From Clitopilus passeckerianus (taxonomy: Eukaryota > Basidiomycota > Agaricomycetes > Agaricales > Entolomataceae), in contig CALYLX010000146.1 of NCBI GenBank assembly GCA_944990035.1, positions 1,054,001 to 1,118,000 on the forward strand: a DNA stretch of 64,000 bases, written 5' to 3'. Below, one piece after another: positions 1-11,684 of the stretch. How positions within the stretch are numbered: position 1 is the first letter of the stretch; each line of letters opens with the position of its first letter. The translations under genes were made by a program, and so were the position numbers. The notes below the pieces were generated by a model. The model saw nothing but the letters and a program-made list of their open reading frames with translations. It ran no database searches and was not told the DNA's origin.

Positions 1-767
1 ACTCCATCAACTGTCCGATCATCCGTACTCGAGGAGCGCGCCGAAGAACTTCTCAAGCTCTACCCCAATGAAACTAGCTTGGGATCACCTTTTGGCACTG
101 GTAACGAGACTTACGGGATGAACCCTTCTTGGAAAAAAGCCTCAGCGATCTGTACGTATAACGCTTTTCGTTTCGGGATTGGTGCTCATGCTTCTATAGA
201 TGGCGACATATTCTTCCAGTCTCTCAGGCGACAATGGATCCAGACAGCTTCAAACGCTGGTGTAAAGACTTTCGGCTACCTCTTCACAGAACCACAGCCC
301 GAGACAGAGGCATTGGGCCTTGGAGGTGAGATCTCTTCGGTTAATCGCACTTGCACCTTCGCTAACCTTGGCGGTGTCTAGTTCATCACTCATCCGAGCT
401 CTCATATGTATATGGTTCGACCGCGAAGGGGGCCTCGGGGAAGCTTCTCAGCGAAACGATGATGGACTACTGGATATCATTTGCAGTAAATCTGGATCCT
501 AACGATAGAAATGGAGCGCCACGTACGTATCTTCATTGGAAGATCATGCAGGGGCTAACGCGGTTTGTATATTATAGGTCCCAAGTGGGATCAGTATACC
601 ACCCAAAATCAAGTAAGTCCCAAACAGGCACCTGGTATGGGACTCGTCCTCACGCTTTGTAGGTCTTGATGCAGCTGAATGGAGAGAACATGACTTCCAT
701 CCCGGACACGTACCGAGCTGAACAGATTGACTTCATCAACGCGTCCCCACTGGTTTTCTCGCACTAG
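1..767 (+). CDS. Type-B carboxylesterase/lipase, 3' end only (partial at window start)
   Basis: C-terminal portion of an alpha/beta-hydrolase of the carboxylesterase/lipase type-B family, cut by the left edge of the window and open from base 1 in frame 1. It has three introns, near 155-198, 326-381 and in the 520-580 stretch, plus a last junction near 615-662, and ends at the TAG at 765-767. The coding pieces align closely with the complete paralogue at 2969-5227: LLKLYPNETSLGSPFGTGNE, then the FGYLFTEP and DYWISFAVNLDPND segments. The family's catalytic His is probably encoded at 387-389 in the VHHSSELSYVYG segment. The nucleophile Ser and the acidic residue lie outside the window. The family hydrolyses esters and is usually secreted in fungi; the substrate cannot be read from sequence. 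It is a tandem duplicate of its neighbour in the same orientation. Confidence 0.85.
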
Positions 768-2968
768 AAAAATGCTTTTCGCTTTATTATTACGACCGTG
801 ACGTACGATCACGACAATGACACGACTCCTTATACACCCACTGATTAGAGGCCTCCACTTGCCACTATTTATTACCTTCGTATGCATAGACAATTATTTC
901 GTTCTGTATTTCATCACTTGGGCATTTCGACGTTCCCGAGGCTTTTAGGTTAGATGACACCATGTGACTTGCTGGTGTTCGAATTTGAATCCCCTTCCCC
1001 GAATTGCAGGTTCCTTGAGATGACCAGAGGGTGTTGTTTCGACAGTTACGACTTTGTATGAGTGACGGGACTGTGGTCGCATTGGAGCTAGCCGGCTCAG
1101 ATGCATTTGCCTCAGCTACGATACTCCCGCTACCCTAGCTCCCTTGTCTGGCTGCTTTGTTCTCGACCTCCCCTGAATTTCAAGGTGGTAAAATTGGATG
1201 AAACTCATACAGATCTACTAGCCGACCCGGAATGCCGTCAAAGTCCAACCATCCAGGTGCTATAATCGCACACAGTCTCCTTCGTGAAAATCTCACTTCC
1301 AATCACCGACTCGGGCCTGGGAGAAGACTTGTGCTTTAAATAACTCTCCAAGATTAGACGTTCTGTGGGTGACCAGAACGCTCTATATTTAGCTCTTAAA
1401 GAGGATATCCGACTCACCGCACTCGAATGGGTATGCACAATATCTGTGTATTCGATGGTCATCGCACGAACATTGGCTCCAGCGCATGGCTCTTATGACC
1501 TCCATTCTCGACTCAATACTTCGCTGGGGAGATAGGCTCCAGATCCTTGAGTGGGATCGAGCCTCCCAGTGTTTGAGCGCAGGTTGCACCCGCAGGACCC
1601 ACATTGGATTTGCAGATCCTATATTCGACACCGCTGCTAACCGGCTCTTGTAGAACGCTCCTCACAGGGTGATATTTGGCAGATCTCTTTGCGAGGTGTG
1701 CCGTTATATGTACATCTCGCTTGTTGGAAGCCGGAATTCCTTTGATTGCTTGGAAAGTCAGGAATTTCTGGCTTCGCTCACTCCTAATATGCCAAACGAC
1801 ATTAACGGTTACTGCTCACAACTTTGTTCCTAATAGGCTACACTCTGCTACGATCTTTAATATTTTGAAGGTAGGATATTGGCGTAGCTCATGGTGTCTT
1901 CATTCCTGGAGCAATCGCGACGAAAGTGGAGGCCACCTCACAGTTTCGCGGCAATTTCTCGAGAACTCGCAATCAATGTTTTGCCCATCAAGAGACCTAA
2001 ACTTTGAAGAGAATCTTCTTCTCCGTTCTCAATAGTCTCACCATAGATCCTATCTGGAGGTTGGTTTCCGTTGGTAGCGCTGTCGATGGAGAGAACCCTC
2101 ATGAGTTTATCCCGTCCTTTGCTCCTGATGCTTCGCAAAATGGCATAGCTTTGGCCGTAACGATGAATGCGTTGATTCCTGTCTACTGAGCATCTTTTGC
2201 ATAATCGAGGTGGCATGGGATCTTTCTCAACTCAGCTTGCTCAACAACCGCCAGCTCCAAATGGGAGAAATACACAACTGATCGTCAGGTACGCCAACAA
2301 TGTTTGGCATGGTGGTCAGTGCTTGAAGTTATAATTACATACAGGGCGGTTGGAATGTCAAGGTTATTCCTAACACGCTCTGCAGACGAAATTACTTCCA
2401 TAAACTCAAATCCTGCTGCATTAATCGACCACATCGCTGAATCTTCGTTCCAGTTGCAGCTTCAACTCTCCTGGCTCCTCCTGGCCGTCTTCCCCACTTT
2501 TACCCCACATTAAGGAGAATCAGATTGACCTCGCAGTCAGGGACAAAGTTGGTCGTGGTGGGCATGGAGGGGGGATCTTCCGATTCCCGAAACCAGCAAC
2601 TGCAGCCGTGAGAGTCCGTGCGTGAGAACTTCGTAATCATTCCAAAGTTTCCTTTCGACGTCGAGGACGATGACAAGAGCGTCAGGCGAAATGGGAATTG
2701 TGCGCGGCTTTACTCTCTTATGCTGTATCGCGACCTTGGCGTCATCATACCCGGGAAACCGCAGCTACGAAATGCTCTGAATTCTCGAAATCTTGATGGT
2801 CAGGTGGAGTGCAGCGTGCCATGGTGTTTCGTCCTGACTCCCGAACATTTGTCAATTGACCTCACGGTCTCGGGTATCTTCCAGATCAAGTCACCGGGGA
2901 CAACCAATGACGCCTCAGTCGATATATAATTCCTGTGGTCTCAGGAGTGCTCCGCCCCGCTGACCCCA
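768..2968. other. Long spacer between tandem carboxylesterases, no recognisable gene
   Basis: About 2.2 kb with only short open frames on both strands, most starting at non-ATG codons. None matches a family I recognise. The last 100 bases carry promoter elements for the downstream esterase. The length may reflect decayed sequence between duplicates, but I see no clear pseudogene or transposon end. Confidence 0.5.
2901..2930 (+). promoter_or_regulatory. CCAAT and TATA elements of the second carboxylesterase
   Basis: CAACCAATG at 2901-2909 is followed by GATATATAAT at 2921-2930, about 40 bases before the ATG at 2969. The spacing fits a basal RNA polymerase II promoter with a short leader. Confidence 0.5.
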
Positions 2969-5227
2969 ATGTTGCTGTATACCGTGCTTTTGGCCGTTCT
3001 GGCCCCCATCTGTTGGGCTGCACCAGAGGTCAAGATCGGAAGAACCACGTTAGTAGGACGCGACGTGACTGGACTCAAGCAGGACTTCTTTGGAGGTACG
3101 GTCAATACCAAAATTTTGCAGCAGAAAGCTGACGATCCAACTTCATGCCCCCAGGCATCCCATTTGCTGAATCTCCTGTTGGAGCCCTTCGATTGAGGCC
3201 GCCTGTATTGAAGACGCGGTTGAACGGCTCAACGTTCGACGCGTCAAACTTTGGGCATACTTGCCTTCAAGTTCCGGGTTCGGTAGGTGCAACGCATATA
3301 CCAAGGCACTGGGGGTATCCTAACATTATTATCATTCGCAGCAAACCCCACTTGAAAGTCTCTCTGAGGACTGCCTTTTCATCAACGTCTTCCGACCATC
3401 AAATCTGCCACCCAAAGCATCACTGCCTATTCTGTTCTGGACGTAAGAAAATCTGTTCATCATTTATCGAGGCTAGAGCTGATTGAAACCCGCTGCTGAT
3501 AGTTACGGCGGAGGATTCGCAGGTGGCTCATCGACCATTTTCAATGCGAGCGCCATTGTGGCCCAAAGTGCGATCAGGGTCAGTGCTACACGCTGCAATC
3601 GCGAGGACACTTATTTATATATGACGCAGGGCACTCCTCTTATCTACGTCAGTTTTAATTACAGATTGGGACCTCTTGGATTCCCGCAAGGACACGAAGG
3701 TCCGATTTGCCCGGCTCTCTATGACTATATGCGCTAACATCATTACCTACTGCAGCCAACAAGAAAGGAGCTCTTAACCTTGCTTTGAAGGACCAGCTTG
3801 CAGCTCTTGAATGGGTCCACGAAAATATCGGTTTTTTTGGAGGCGACAAGCACAAGGTTGGTTTGAGCTCGTTTCTATATGAGTATTGATACTCATTCCG
3901 AATAGGTCACGGTTTTCGGCGAAAGCGCTGGTGCAATTATGACTGCTGTTCTTTATTTGAACTCTCCCATTGCGAAGTACGCAAGAGGAGCAGTAAGTCA
4001 GGCCATATACAACCTTCTGACACTTGGCTAATTTCTGAGTACTAGATCTTCGAATCTGGCTCCGCAGCAACATCTCTCACCTACAAAGCTGAGCGTCGAG
4101 AGAACAGCTGGCAAGACTTCGTTGGAGGCGTTTCTAGCTGCGCTTCAGGTGCCAAGAGCGGGAGAACATTCGACTGCTTGAAGAAGGCCAACTCGACTGA
4201 AATCTTCCAAGGCTTGGTCAACTCTTTTGCAAAAGCTTCAGAACAATTCCCCTTCGACCCCACAATTGATGGACCTGGTGGTCTTTATCCGGATTACCCG
4301 TCAAACTTGTTTGCTCGTGGACACTTCGCCAGGCTGCCATTCATTGCTGGGACTAACCTCGACGAGGGTAAGCATTTCCGTGACTATCTCACTGCATTCT
4401 AGAGGATGCTAATTCATACCTTTTAGGAACTGGCTTCATCCCTCCTACACTTACCACGGACGATCAGCTACAGGGTTGGCTGATTGCCAACTTCTCCCCG
4501 CCCATCATCAATCCTTGGTTCCTCGACAATGCCGTGGAAAAGATTCTCAAGCTCTATCCCAATGATCCTACGGTGGGATCACCGTTCGGCACCGGAAACG
4601 AGACTTTTGGACGCAGCCCAATCTATAAGCAAGCTTCTGCCATTCGTTGAGTTTATCTGTTATATCATCCGACCCTCACCCACTAAACGTGCCTGCAGAG
4701 GGTGACGTTGCTTTCCAATCCCAGCGTCGAGCGTTCCAACAAGCTGCTGCACGCTTCGGAGTCAAGACTTATGGCTATCTGTTCACGGAACAAAATCCCC
4801 CTCTAGTCCAGCAAGGTCTTGGGGGTGCGTGTCTCAAGTCTCTCTTGGCATTTGCCCTTGACTGACATTGACCTTTACTATCCAGTTCCTCACGGATCCG
4901 AAGTTCAATTTGTCTATGGCGCTCCGCCTAACACCACAACCGGGAGGACTATTAGTGCGCTGATGATTGATTACTGGATTTCCTTTGCAACCAGTTTAGA
5001 CCCCAACGACGGCAAAGGCATCCCTCGTAAGTTGGCATGTTTCCGTGTTCTGAACCATGTCACTGACTTCACTGTTAGGCCCTCGCTGGGATCAGTACAC
5101 ATCGAGGCACCAGGTCATCATGCAACTGAATGGTGCTAACACGACCTTGATACCAGATGACTACCGGAAGAAGCAGATTGACTACCTGAACTCAATCCCC
5201 GTGATTTTGCATCACAGAAGTCTCTAA
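2969..5227 (+). CDS. Secreted type-B carboxylesterase/lipase (complete)
   Basis: Complete gene of about 12 short exons encoding roughly 560 residues, the normal size for the fungal type-B carboxylesterase/lipase family. It starts with a signal peptide (MLLYTVLLAVLAPICWA). It shows the oxyanion-hole YGGGFAGG motif and the nucleophile elbow GESAGA, with Ser at 3924-3926. The probable acidic residue is in NLDEG (Glu at 4364-4366) and the catalytic His is in VPHGSEVQFVYG (4891-4893), so the full Ser-Glu-His triad is present. The first intron is 3096-3154. The ATG was chosen because it opens the signal peptide directly downstream of a TATA box. The enzyme should hydrolyse carboxylic esters outside the cell; the natural substrate is unknown. 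It is a tandem paralogue of the gene cut by the window start, with matching intron positions in the shared part. Confidence 0.9.
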
Positions 5228-5607
5228 TCCACGTCGTCAATGTACACATGTCATTTACCATCGCTGTCAATGAACATTTTCAGACTTCTTTTTCTTGGCC
5301 TTTCATTCCTGCTTCTTTGCTATCGCGTTCAAACACTTCGAATTCGCGCCACCACAGCCTTTCCACGTGGGCACAGATGCGTGTCACAGGACGCATGATT
5401 CGGCTAAAGGTTTATTTCCGTCCACGGCCGTGTTTTTCTAATTTTAGCTTAGAATCGTGCTGAGCAGAGACCTGCACAGTCGTAAACCCGGGCCACTGTG
5501 CCAATGTCCCGTTATCAGTCCCATGTGGGCATTCCTGAAGAACCACTATTTATGAGAGGGCGCAGGATGCGCGAGACGCTCGAGCTTGCCCAGTCCCGCT
5601 GTCCGCC
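5228..5607. other. Intergenic spacer
   Basis: 380 bases between the carboxylesterase and the carboxypeptidase. It holds the esterase 3' UTR and the carboxypeptidase promoter; no further gene seen. Confidence 0.6.
5547..5554 (+). promoter_or_regulatory. TATA-like element of the serine carboxypeptidase
   Basis: TATTTATG lies about 55 bases before the ATG at 5608, a typical position for a fungal TATA element. Confidence 0.4.
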
Positions 5608-7673
5608 ATGTTCTTCCCTAGGCTCTGCGCTGCCTTCAGCGCGCTAACTGCAAGTGTCAGCTTGCTGGTCGCTGCTAATCCTCTTGATTCTGGGTTGTCG
5701 CCTAGGATGAACACATTTGTTTCTAGGGACCAAGAGGACGTCAAGCTCAGATATGTCAAGAATTCTGGAGTCTGCGAGACTACGCCTGGGGTGAAGCAGA
5801 TGTCCGGGTATGTGGATATTGGGAAGAATATGTCAATGGTAGGTGGTTCGCAATCTTCTCTGCTGTTTGCTGTTTCGTTCATTGGGCTAAAGATGGTTTC
5901 TGTAGTGGTTCTGGTTCTTTGAGGCGAGGAATTCCCCTGAGAATGCGCCGTTCACACTTTGGATTAATGGAGGTCCCGGATGTTCGTCCATGATTGGATT
6001 GTTCCAAGGTGCGTTCTTTGATCTGCAAGAAACGCAGCTGGTGACTAACAACTGTATAGAGCATGGGCCATGCTTGGTTAATGACGACAAAAAGACGACT
6101 AGGCTCAACCCATACAGCTGGAACGAGGTCAGCAATAGTGCGTTCCACCGTCAACATTTCTCTATTCAAAGTGGTTGCTGATACCCGCCATTCGCCCATA
6201 GTGATCTACATCGACCAACCAATTGGCACCGGATTCTCTTACGGAAACGACACCGTAAACAGCACGGATTCGGCAGCTCCTCAGATTTGGAAAGCTTTCC
6301 AGATTCTCTTTGAGAGTAAAGAGTTCAAGAAGTACCGGAAGCGCGAGTACGCCTTCATATACATCTGACCCACAAGGCAGTTCGTACTGACCGATTGCAT
6401 TTCATGCAGGTTCATCCTTGCCACAGAGAGCTACGGCGGTCATTATGGCCCAAGCTTTGTCTCCTACTTCGACGAACAGAATGCCAAAATCCAAGCTGGA
6501 TCACTCAAGGGAGAGAAAGTTACCGTCTCGGCTCTGATGATTAACAAGTACGCTCTTACCACTGTCAGACTACATCCCTCATCCTTGTCTGACTCCTACC
6601 ACAGCAGCTGGTTCGACCCACTGCTACAGAACAAAGCCTATATCGACTTCGCTGCCAATGCGCCCGGCTATGGGCAACTCCAGAATGACACGGTCATCAA
6701 GGCGATAAACGATTCGTATTATCAGGAGGGCGGATGCCTGGATCAAGAGTTGGCCTGCTATGCCGCTGGGACTGGACCTAAATCGGATAAGATTTGCAGG
6801 AAGGCTGATAATTTCTGTGTAAGCCCTTGTCTCCCCGTTTGGGCTGCCGTATCCTGACGTGGTTGCCGTTCAGATTATCAACGTGTTCGTCCCGTCCATT
6901 GGAGATAGGGATTCCTATGACCTTCGACAGAACTCCTCATCGCTGTTCCCTCCTGAATACTACGTCCATTTCCTCAGACAAAAGAAGATACAGGCAGCGA
7001 TTGGTGCAGAAGTGAGGTACACTGAGTGCCCTGATCCTCCATATGAGTTGTTTGCCAAGACAGGCGATGTGAGTGCTAGTTGTGTCTTTCCATTGTTGGA
7101 AAGGCTAACAATGGCTTGCTGCTACTCAGGATGCAAGAACTCAGCTGCCTAAGCTTGGCGCACTTGCCGATACAAAGCATAGGATTCTTATCTGGGTAAG
7201 GTCTTTCTGCGTCAACAAGATGGTGTTCTGACCTGTTACTTCATTAGGCCGGAGATGCAGATATGAAGTAGGCTTCCTCAATATGTAATGCGAAACTATT
7301 TGATCCTCATTTCTACTTCAAGCTGCAACTGGGTCGGTGGCCATGCCTCTGTCCAATCCATGGACTGGTACGGCAAGGATCGATTCGCAAAGACTCCCTT
7401 CACCAACATGACTATTAACGGCAAGCCTGTTGCTGCCGTCCAGACCGTGGATAACTTCACATTTGCGTATGTTCCGCTTCGATTCGTATGCTGTATATGA
7501 TCTAAATGGCTCTACAGGAGGGTGTATGAGGCTGGCCATGAAGTGGTGAGTGTTTTAAAGCCAAGATATTGAAGGTCTGCTGAGAACTTCGCAAACAGCC
7601 CGCTTTCAAACCGGAAGCATCCCTTGAGATTTTCCGACAAGTTATCGCTGGCAAACCTCTGCATTCGGTATAA
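5608..7673 (+). CDS. Serine carboxypeptidase, peptidase family S10
   Basis: Secreted or vacuolar serine carboxypeptidase that removes C-terminal residues from peptides. The gene has about 11 short introns and encodes roughly 490 residues, normal for S10. An N-terminal signal peptide ([20 protein letters not shown]) is followed by a propeptide-like stretch. The substrate-binding motif NGGPGCSS is near 5960-5990. The nucleophile is in ESYGGHYGP (Ser at 6429-6431), the catalytic Asp in AGDADM followed across an intron by NCNWVGGH (7248-7345), and the His in YEAGHEV (7537-7539). All three triad positions are therefore intact. It ends with TAA at 7671-7673. The intron after the [10 protein letters not shown] segment restores the family motif [12 protein letters not shown], which supports the model. 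The promoter overlaps the esterase 3' spacer. Confidence 0.92.
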
Positions 7674-7890
7674 TTCTAGACCGTTTGTTCTAAGTAGCAA
7701 ATGTAACATAGCACTTCAACCAATGAATGTTCATGCACAACACTTCGTTCTGCTCTGTCCTCGTAAAGTCGGCTGTCGAGTCCCTCTGTTGCCTAAGAAA
7801 GGAAGTTTGATCCCACGCCTACCCTGTCCAGACCCGGCTCCTCTGACCTTGACGGCGGTGTCTGCATTCTCCAATGCATCGCATACGCTC

Positions 7891-10068
7891 ATGAGCCCCG
7901 AAATTCCACCAGAAACCACCGTAGAGCCCGCTGGCAAGGGCAAAGACAAAGGGAAAGGACGTGCAGTACCTTCACAGGAGCCGACGGAGCGCACACCATT
8001 ACTTGCAACCGATGTCACCTCACCCTCTTCGTCCTATGTAGAGGCATTGGGACCAGAGCCGGCGGAACCAAGGGCTTCATTGAGGGCCAAACTTGCTTTT
8101 GTCTTTGTCTACACACTGCTTGTTTGCATTGGCATCTTCCTCATAGTGGGCCTCTGCGCCTGGTCTTACGCAGCCAAGATCTCCAATCTTTCACCGGACG
8201 ACATTGTAGAGCATGCCCTGGTATTTGACGACATTCGTAGGATGGATGTGTTGAATATGACCGAGGGTGGGGAGATACGAGTCAGGATTGAAGGACGGCT
8301 GGGTATCGACGCTGGCTCGCTAGTGGGCGTGAACAGCAATCCTGATGAGGACGGGCTCTTCCTGTCCCTTTGGAAGGACCTGGGACGTTGGGGCATCCAC
8401 AAACTGGGAGAAGTTACAGTAACGCTGTCCACGATAACAGTGGCTGCTGCAGACAACGCCTCTGCTATATTGGCCCATGTCGTGCCAGAACCGGTCACGC
8501 TGCCACTCACTACAAACCCACCATCTGATCTATCGTGGTTAACGGATATCTCGACCGAGGTTACGATTCGACCCAACGGCGACTCAGCAATCCTACTAGA
8601 TTATGTGCGGAACTCATGGAGAAGTGGCTCAGTTGGCAGCCAAGTCCATGTAGACTCGGTTACTGTCCGTGGTGGAGCTCTAGGGGAGAAGAGCTGGCGC
8701 AAGAAGCTGGATAAGGAATTGAAAGATGTTCGATTGCTGATACAGATACCCTGTAAGTCGTTTTTAAACTACCTTTCCATTACACTACCGACATATATCT
8801 GACTAGCTATCATCCCCAGTATCACCAGTTCCTGGACTGCCTAAACCGGGGTCTGAGTTCCCTCCGGTTGAAGAGCTCATTACGCTCAAATCCTTCTCTG
8901 TCTCCAGCGACCTTGCTGCAAGCACACTCCGCATCAATGCCACTGCCTCCATCGTTGACCCCGTACCATATGACTTCGATTTAACCGCACCCTCCATTCC
9001 CTTCATAGTCTCCCTCCCATCACCATCTAACACATCATCTGACTCGATCCCTATCGCCTCCGTTTCCACTGCTCCCTTCTCCCTTACTCACCCGAACATA
9101 ACTATGGCCATATCAGGAACAGTCCTACCCCTGGCGTCCGCTGCATCCCCGCTTTTATCCACATTTGTCTCGCGCTACATCTCCGCCAAGGCAAATGACA
9201 TCGTGATATCGACCCCGCTACTACCCAACCTCGCTGTGAAGACAATCTTCCCCGCACCACCACACCCACCCAAGATCCTCCGAGATGTCACAATTAAAGA
9301 CATGAAGATCAAACCCGGAACGAGCTTCCTCGCCAGCGGGACCGTCTTTGCAAGAATCGTGTTACCCGAAGGGTTCAACGTTGAACTAAACGTCTCGAAA
9401 GTGCTTCCCGACGTCCTCGTATTCGACGGAGATGTTCCGGACACAGCAACTTTCCCTTTTGCTCTTGGTGTCTCCCGCTCACCATCTAATTCGGACTCCC
9501 ACCCACCACCACCACCCAATCCACTTCCGGATCCACTACCCGAACGTGCTTTTGGACATATAAGACCTGAAGACTGGTTGAATGCCACAAGTAGAAGGGA
9601 GGTCTCGGGGCCTGGGGATGGAGCGACATATACAGTATCGGCGGACATTATAGATGTACCACTTCAGGTGCTACCAGGGCGGGGAAAGGAGTTTAGGAGT
9701 TTCGTTGGGAAGGTGGGTGTTATGTGTCTGATTGGGTCCATTCAACACTGTTGGCTGACGTGAATACTTTGCAGGTTATATTTGGTTCGGAAGGCGCGAC
9801 GGCTGGACTTCTTGGGTCTGCTGCCGTTCTGGCAAAGGTTAATGGCCTTCCGCTCGAAGAAAGTAGTGGGGAGATTTCCCTGACCGACCTGCCTTTCCGA
9901 GGAAGTGTCCACGTCGGGAAGAAAGGGATGCCTGAGTGGCACTGGCAGCATCTGCCTCACGAGGGTAGCAATGAAGAAGGCGAATTTGTTCTGTTATTGT
10001 CCTGGGCGACGCTGTGTAGATTTAGGGGGTTTTGTTGTATTTTATCGTGTATCTGTACATATCTTTGA
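7891..10068 (+). CDS. TAG1: Tag1-like vacuolar single-pass membrane protein
   Basis: Three exons (7891-8752, 8820-9712, 9775-10068) join in frame to about 682 residues. The cytosolic N-terminus is charged and has an ERTPLL acidic-dileucine-type sorting motif near residue 43. One membrane segment follows (about residues 72-97), then a long lumenal region with several N-glycosylation sequons and beta-rich repeats. This architecture matches fungal proteins related to yeast Tag1/YLR173W, a vacuolar membrane protein implicated in ending autophagy; in many fungi they carry the old label 'pre-rRNA processing protein'. The frame is open upstream to 7624, but that part overlaps the carboxypeptidase exon and lacks a convincing start, so the ATG at 7891 is preferred. 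The second acceptor (8819) was chosen because the alternative at 8807 gives an early stop. The last exon's tail looks less conserved and may hide another intron. Confidence 0.72.
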
Positions 10069-10154
10069 AGGTGTTTAGATTTTCTACTTCGCTGTCCGTA
10101 GTCCGCGCATATAGCTAGCATTCCGGCAATTAATTGTGGTCATATGTATCTCTG

Positions 10155-11684
10155 CTAGTTGTAATGTTTGACGATTACGCCATTGATAATCTCCTCTTCC
10201 ACTCCCGCCTCAGCACCCTTCTTCAACTCAACCTTGCCATATGATCCCATTCTTCCCTTCCTCCACACATCCATAGTTGGCGCTTGCTCAGATTGGCAAC
10301 GCCTGGTTATGCCAACCTGCTGCAATATGGGGCTCTCTTCATAGGGAACTAGCTTGACGTCGTCATCGGGTTGTGCGAAGAAGAAAACGCCAAGGCGAGG
10401 GACGTCTCGCTGGTCTGCTGGAGGCTTGACGACTCTGTGACGTGTTGCGAGGTACAGGCCCCCAGAGAGGAATTCGAGAGCGTCACCAGCGTTCACGACC
10501 TGAGGAATTGTGTCAGATTAGTAGCATGTGATGGTGATTAAGAGGAGACGAACTAGTGCATTCTCTATATGTCTAACCCATCGCCATTTCCCATCGGGGG
10601 AGAGAATTTGAAGGCCACCGACGGGTTGTGACCAAAGGATTGTTAGTGAGCCGTAGTCGGTATGACCTTTGAGCCAGACATTGTTGGTTTGTTCGTCGTC
10701 TTCTGAGGTTCGTGGATGACTAGATACGGTTCAGTACGAGCTGGGTGAAGAATATTGGTCTGGCTTACTAGAGCATGAACCTGACTGTCATAGAGCTGGT
10801 AAGAATGATGCAATCCTCAGTAGAATGGTCGAGTGCGTACCTGATGTATGACCACGAGCGAGGTCATGTTGTCTGACAAAAGTATCTTCTGGTAGCCCTA
10901 GACCGGTCGCAAGGAGACTAGGGATACCATAAGCGAGATGTCTCAGCGCGTAAGGCGACCAGTGCTTACTTCAAGAGTGGATGCACAATATTGAATTGGT
11001 TATGGTTCGCAAACGCGTCGATAGTCTTGCGGAATGGACGTACGGCCTCAGGATACTGGGGCTCTTGCTGGCTACAGGTGACTACTCAACATGTGAACAT
11101 ACGGCTCATCATCATTCAGCCTGAGCGCTTACCATTGTAATGTTCCACCTTATCATGCACCTTGCCGTTGATAAGCTACAAGAATTGACCTTCAGAATGT
11201 TACCTCAAGATCGAGTTTCTGGAAACTCACCCAAGTCTTCTGTGGTTTATAGCCATCATACCAAAGGCTTGTTTCGCTGGTATATATAGACTTCTCCTGT
11301 TCCGAAACGGAGTTGAACGTTAGGTTGGCAATGCTAAATATTTCGTTGTTCTGTGTAATATGACGGTTAGATAAGAATAAGAAGGGCGAAGGAGCGCGGG
11401 AGGCATCACGCAAGGACCCACCTGCTCTGGAGTATATCCATGGTTGATCACGTAGAAGAAGCCTTGGGTGGAAATAGCGTGCGTCACTTGTTCCACAAGC
11501 TGAGCTCCGCCCTCGGGCGTGTTGAACTCGCTCAGGTCGACCAGAGCTAGCTCTGCATATTCCACTAAAGCCCAGAATCATGTCAGAAGGGCAGGCAAAG
11601 TGACGCCACATGCGACTTACAAGGCTCATTCGTCGGCGAAGGGGCAGTGTAGTAGGGTGCACGGGTAGAGGTAGCAACGGGCAT
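10155..11684 (-). CDS. 2-oxoglutarate/Fe(II)-dependent oxygenase (isopenicillin N synthase-like), copy 1
   Basis: Multi-exon gene on the minus strand from ATG at 11682-11684 (MPVATSTRAPYYTAPSPTNE) to TAG at 10155-10157. The N-terminal DIOX_N-type segment reads ISTQGFFYVINHGYTPEQ. The iron ligands are visible: HTD at 10656-10664 within LKGHTDYGSLTILWSQP, and the distal His in ATRHRVVKPP (10437-10439). The protein belongs to the 2OG-Fe(II) oxygenase superfamily with an isopenicillin N synthase-like N-terminus. Fungal members act on diverse small molecules, so the substrate is open. A paralogue with the same C-terminal ending (VKHYN) lies at 17828-19390. It is convergent with the Tag1-like gene, 86 bases apart. 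No biosynthetic core gene (PKS, NRPS, terpene cyclase) is adjacent, so membership in a metabolite cluster is not supported. Confidence 0.85.

Noticed and set aside
7624..7890. N-terminal extension of the Tag1-like open frame
   Set aside because: It overlaps the last exon of the carboxypeptidase and lacks a membrane or sorting motif. The ATG at 7891 is better placed.
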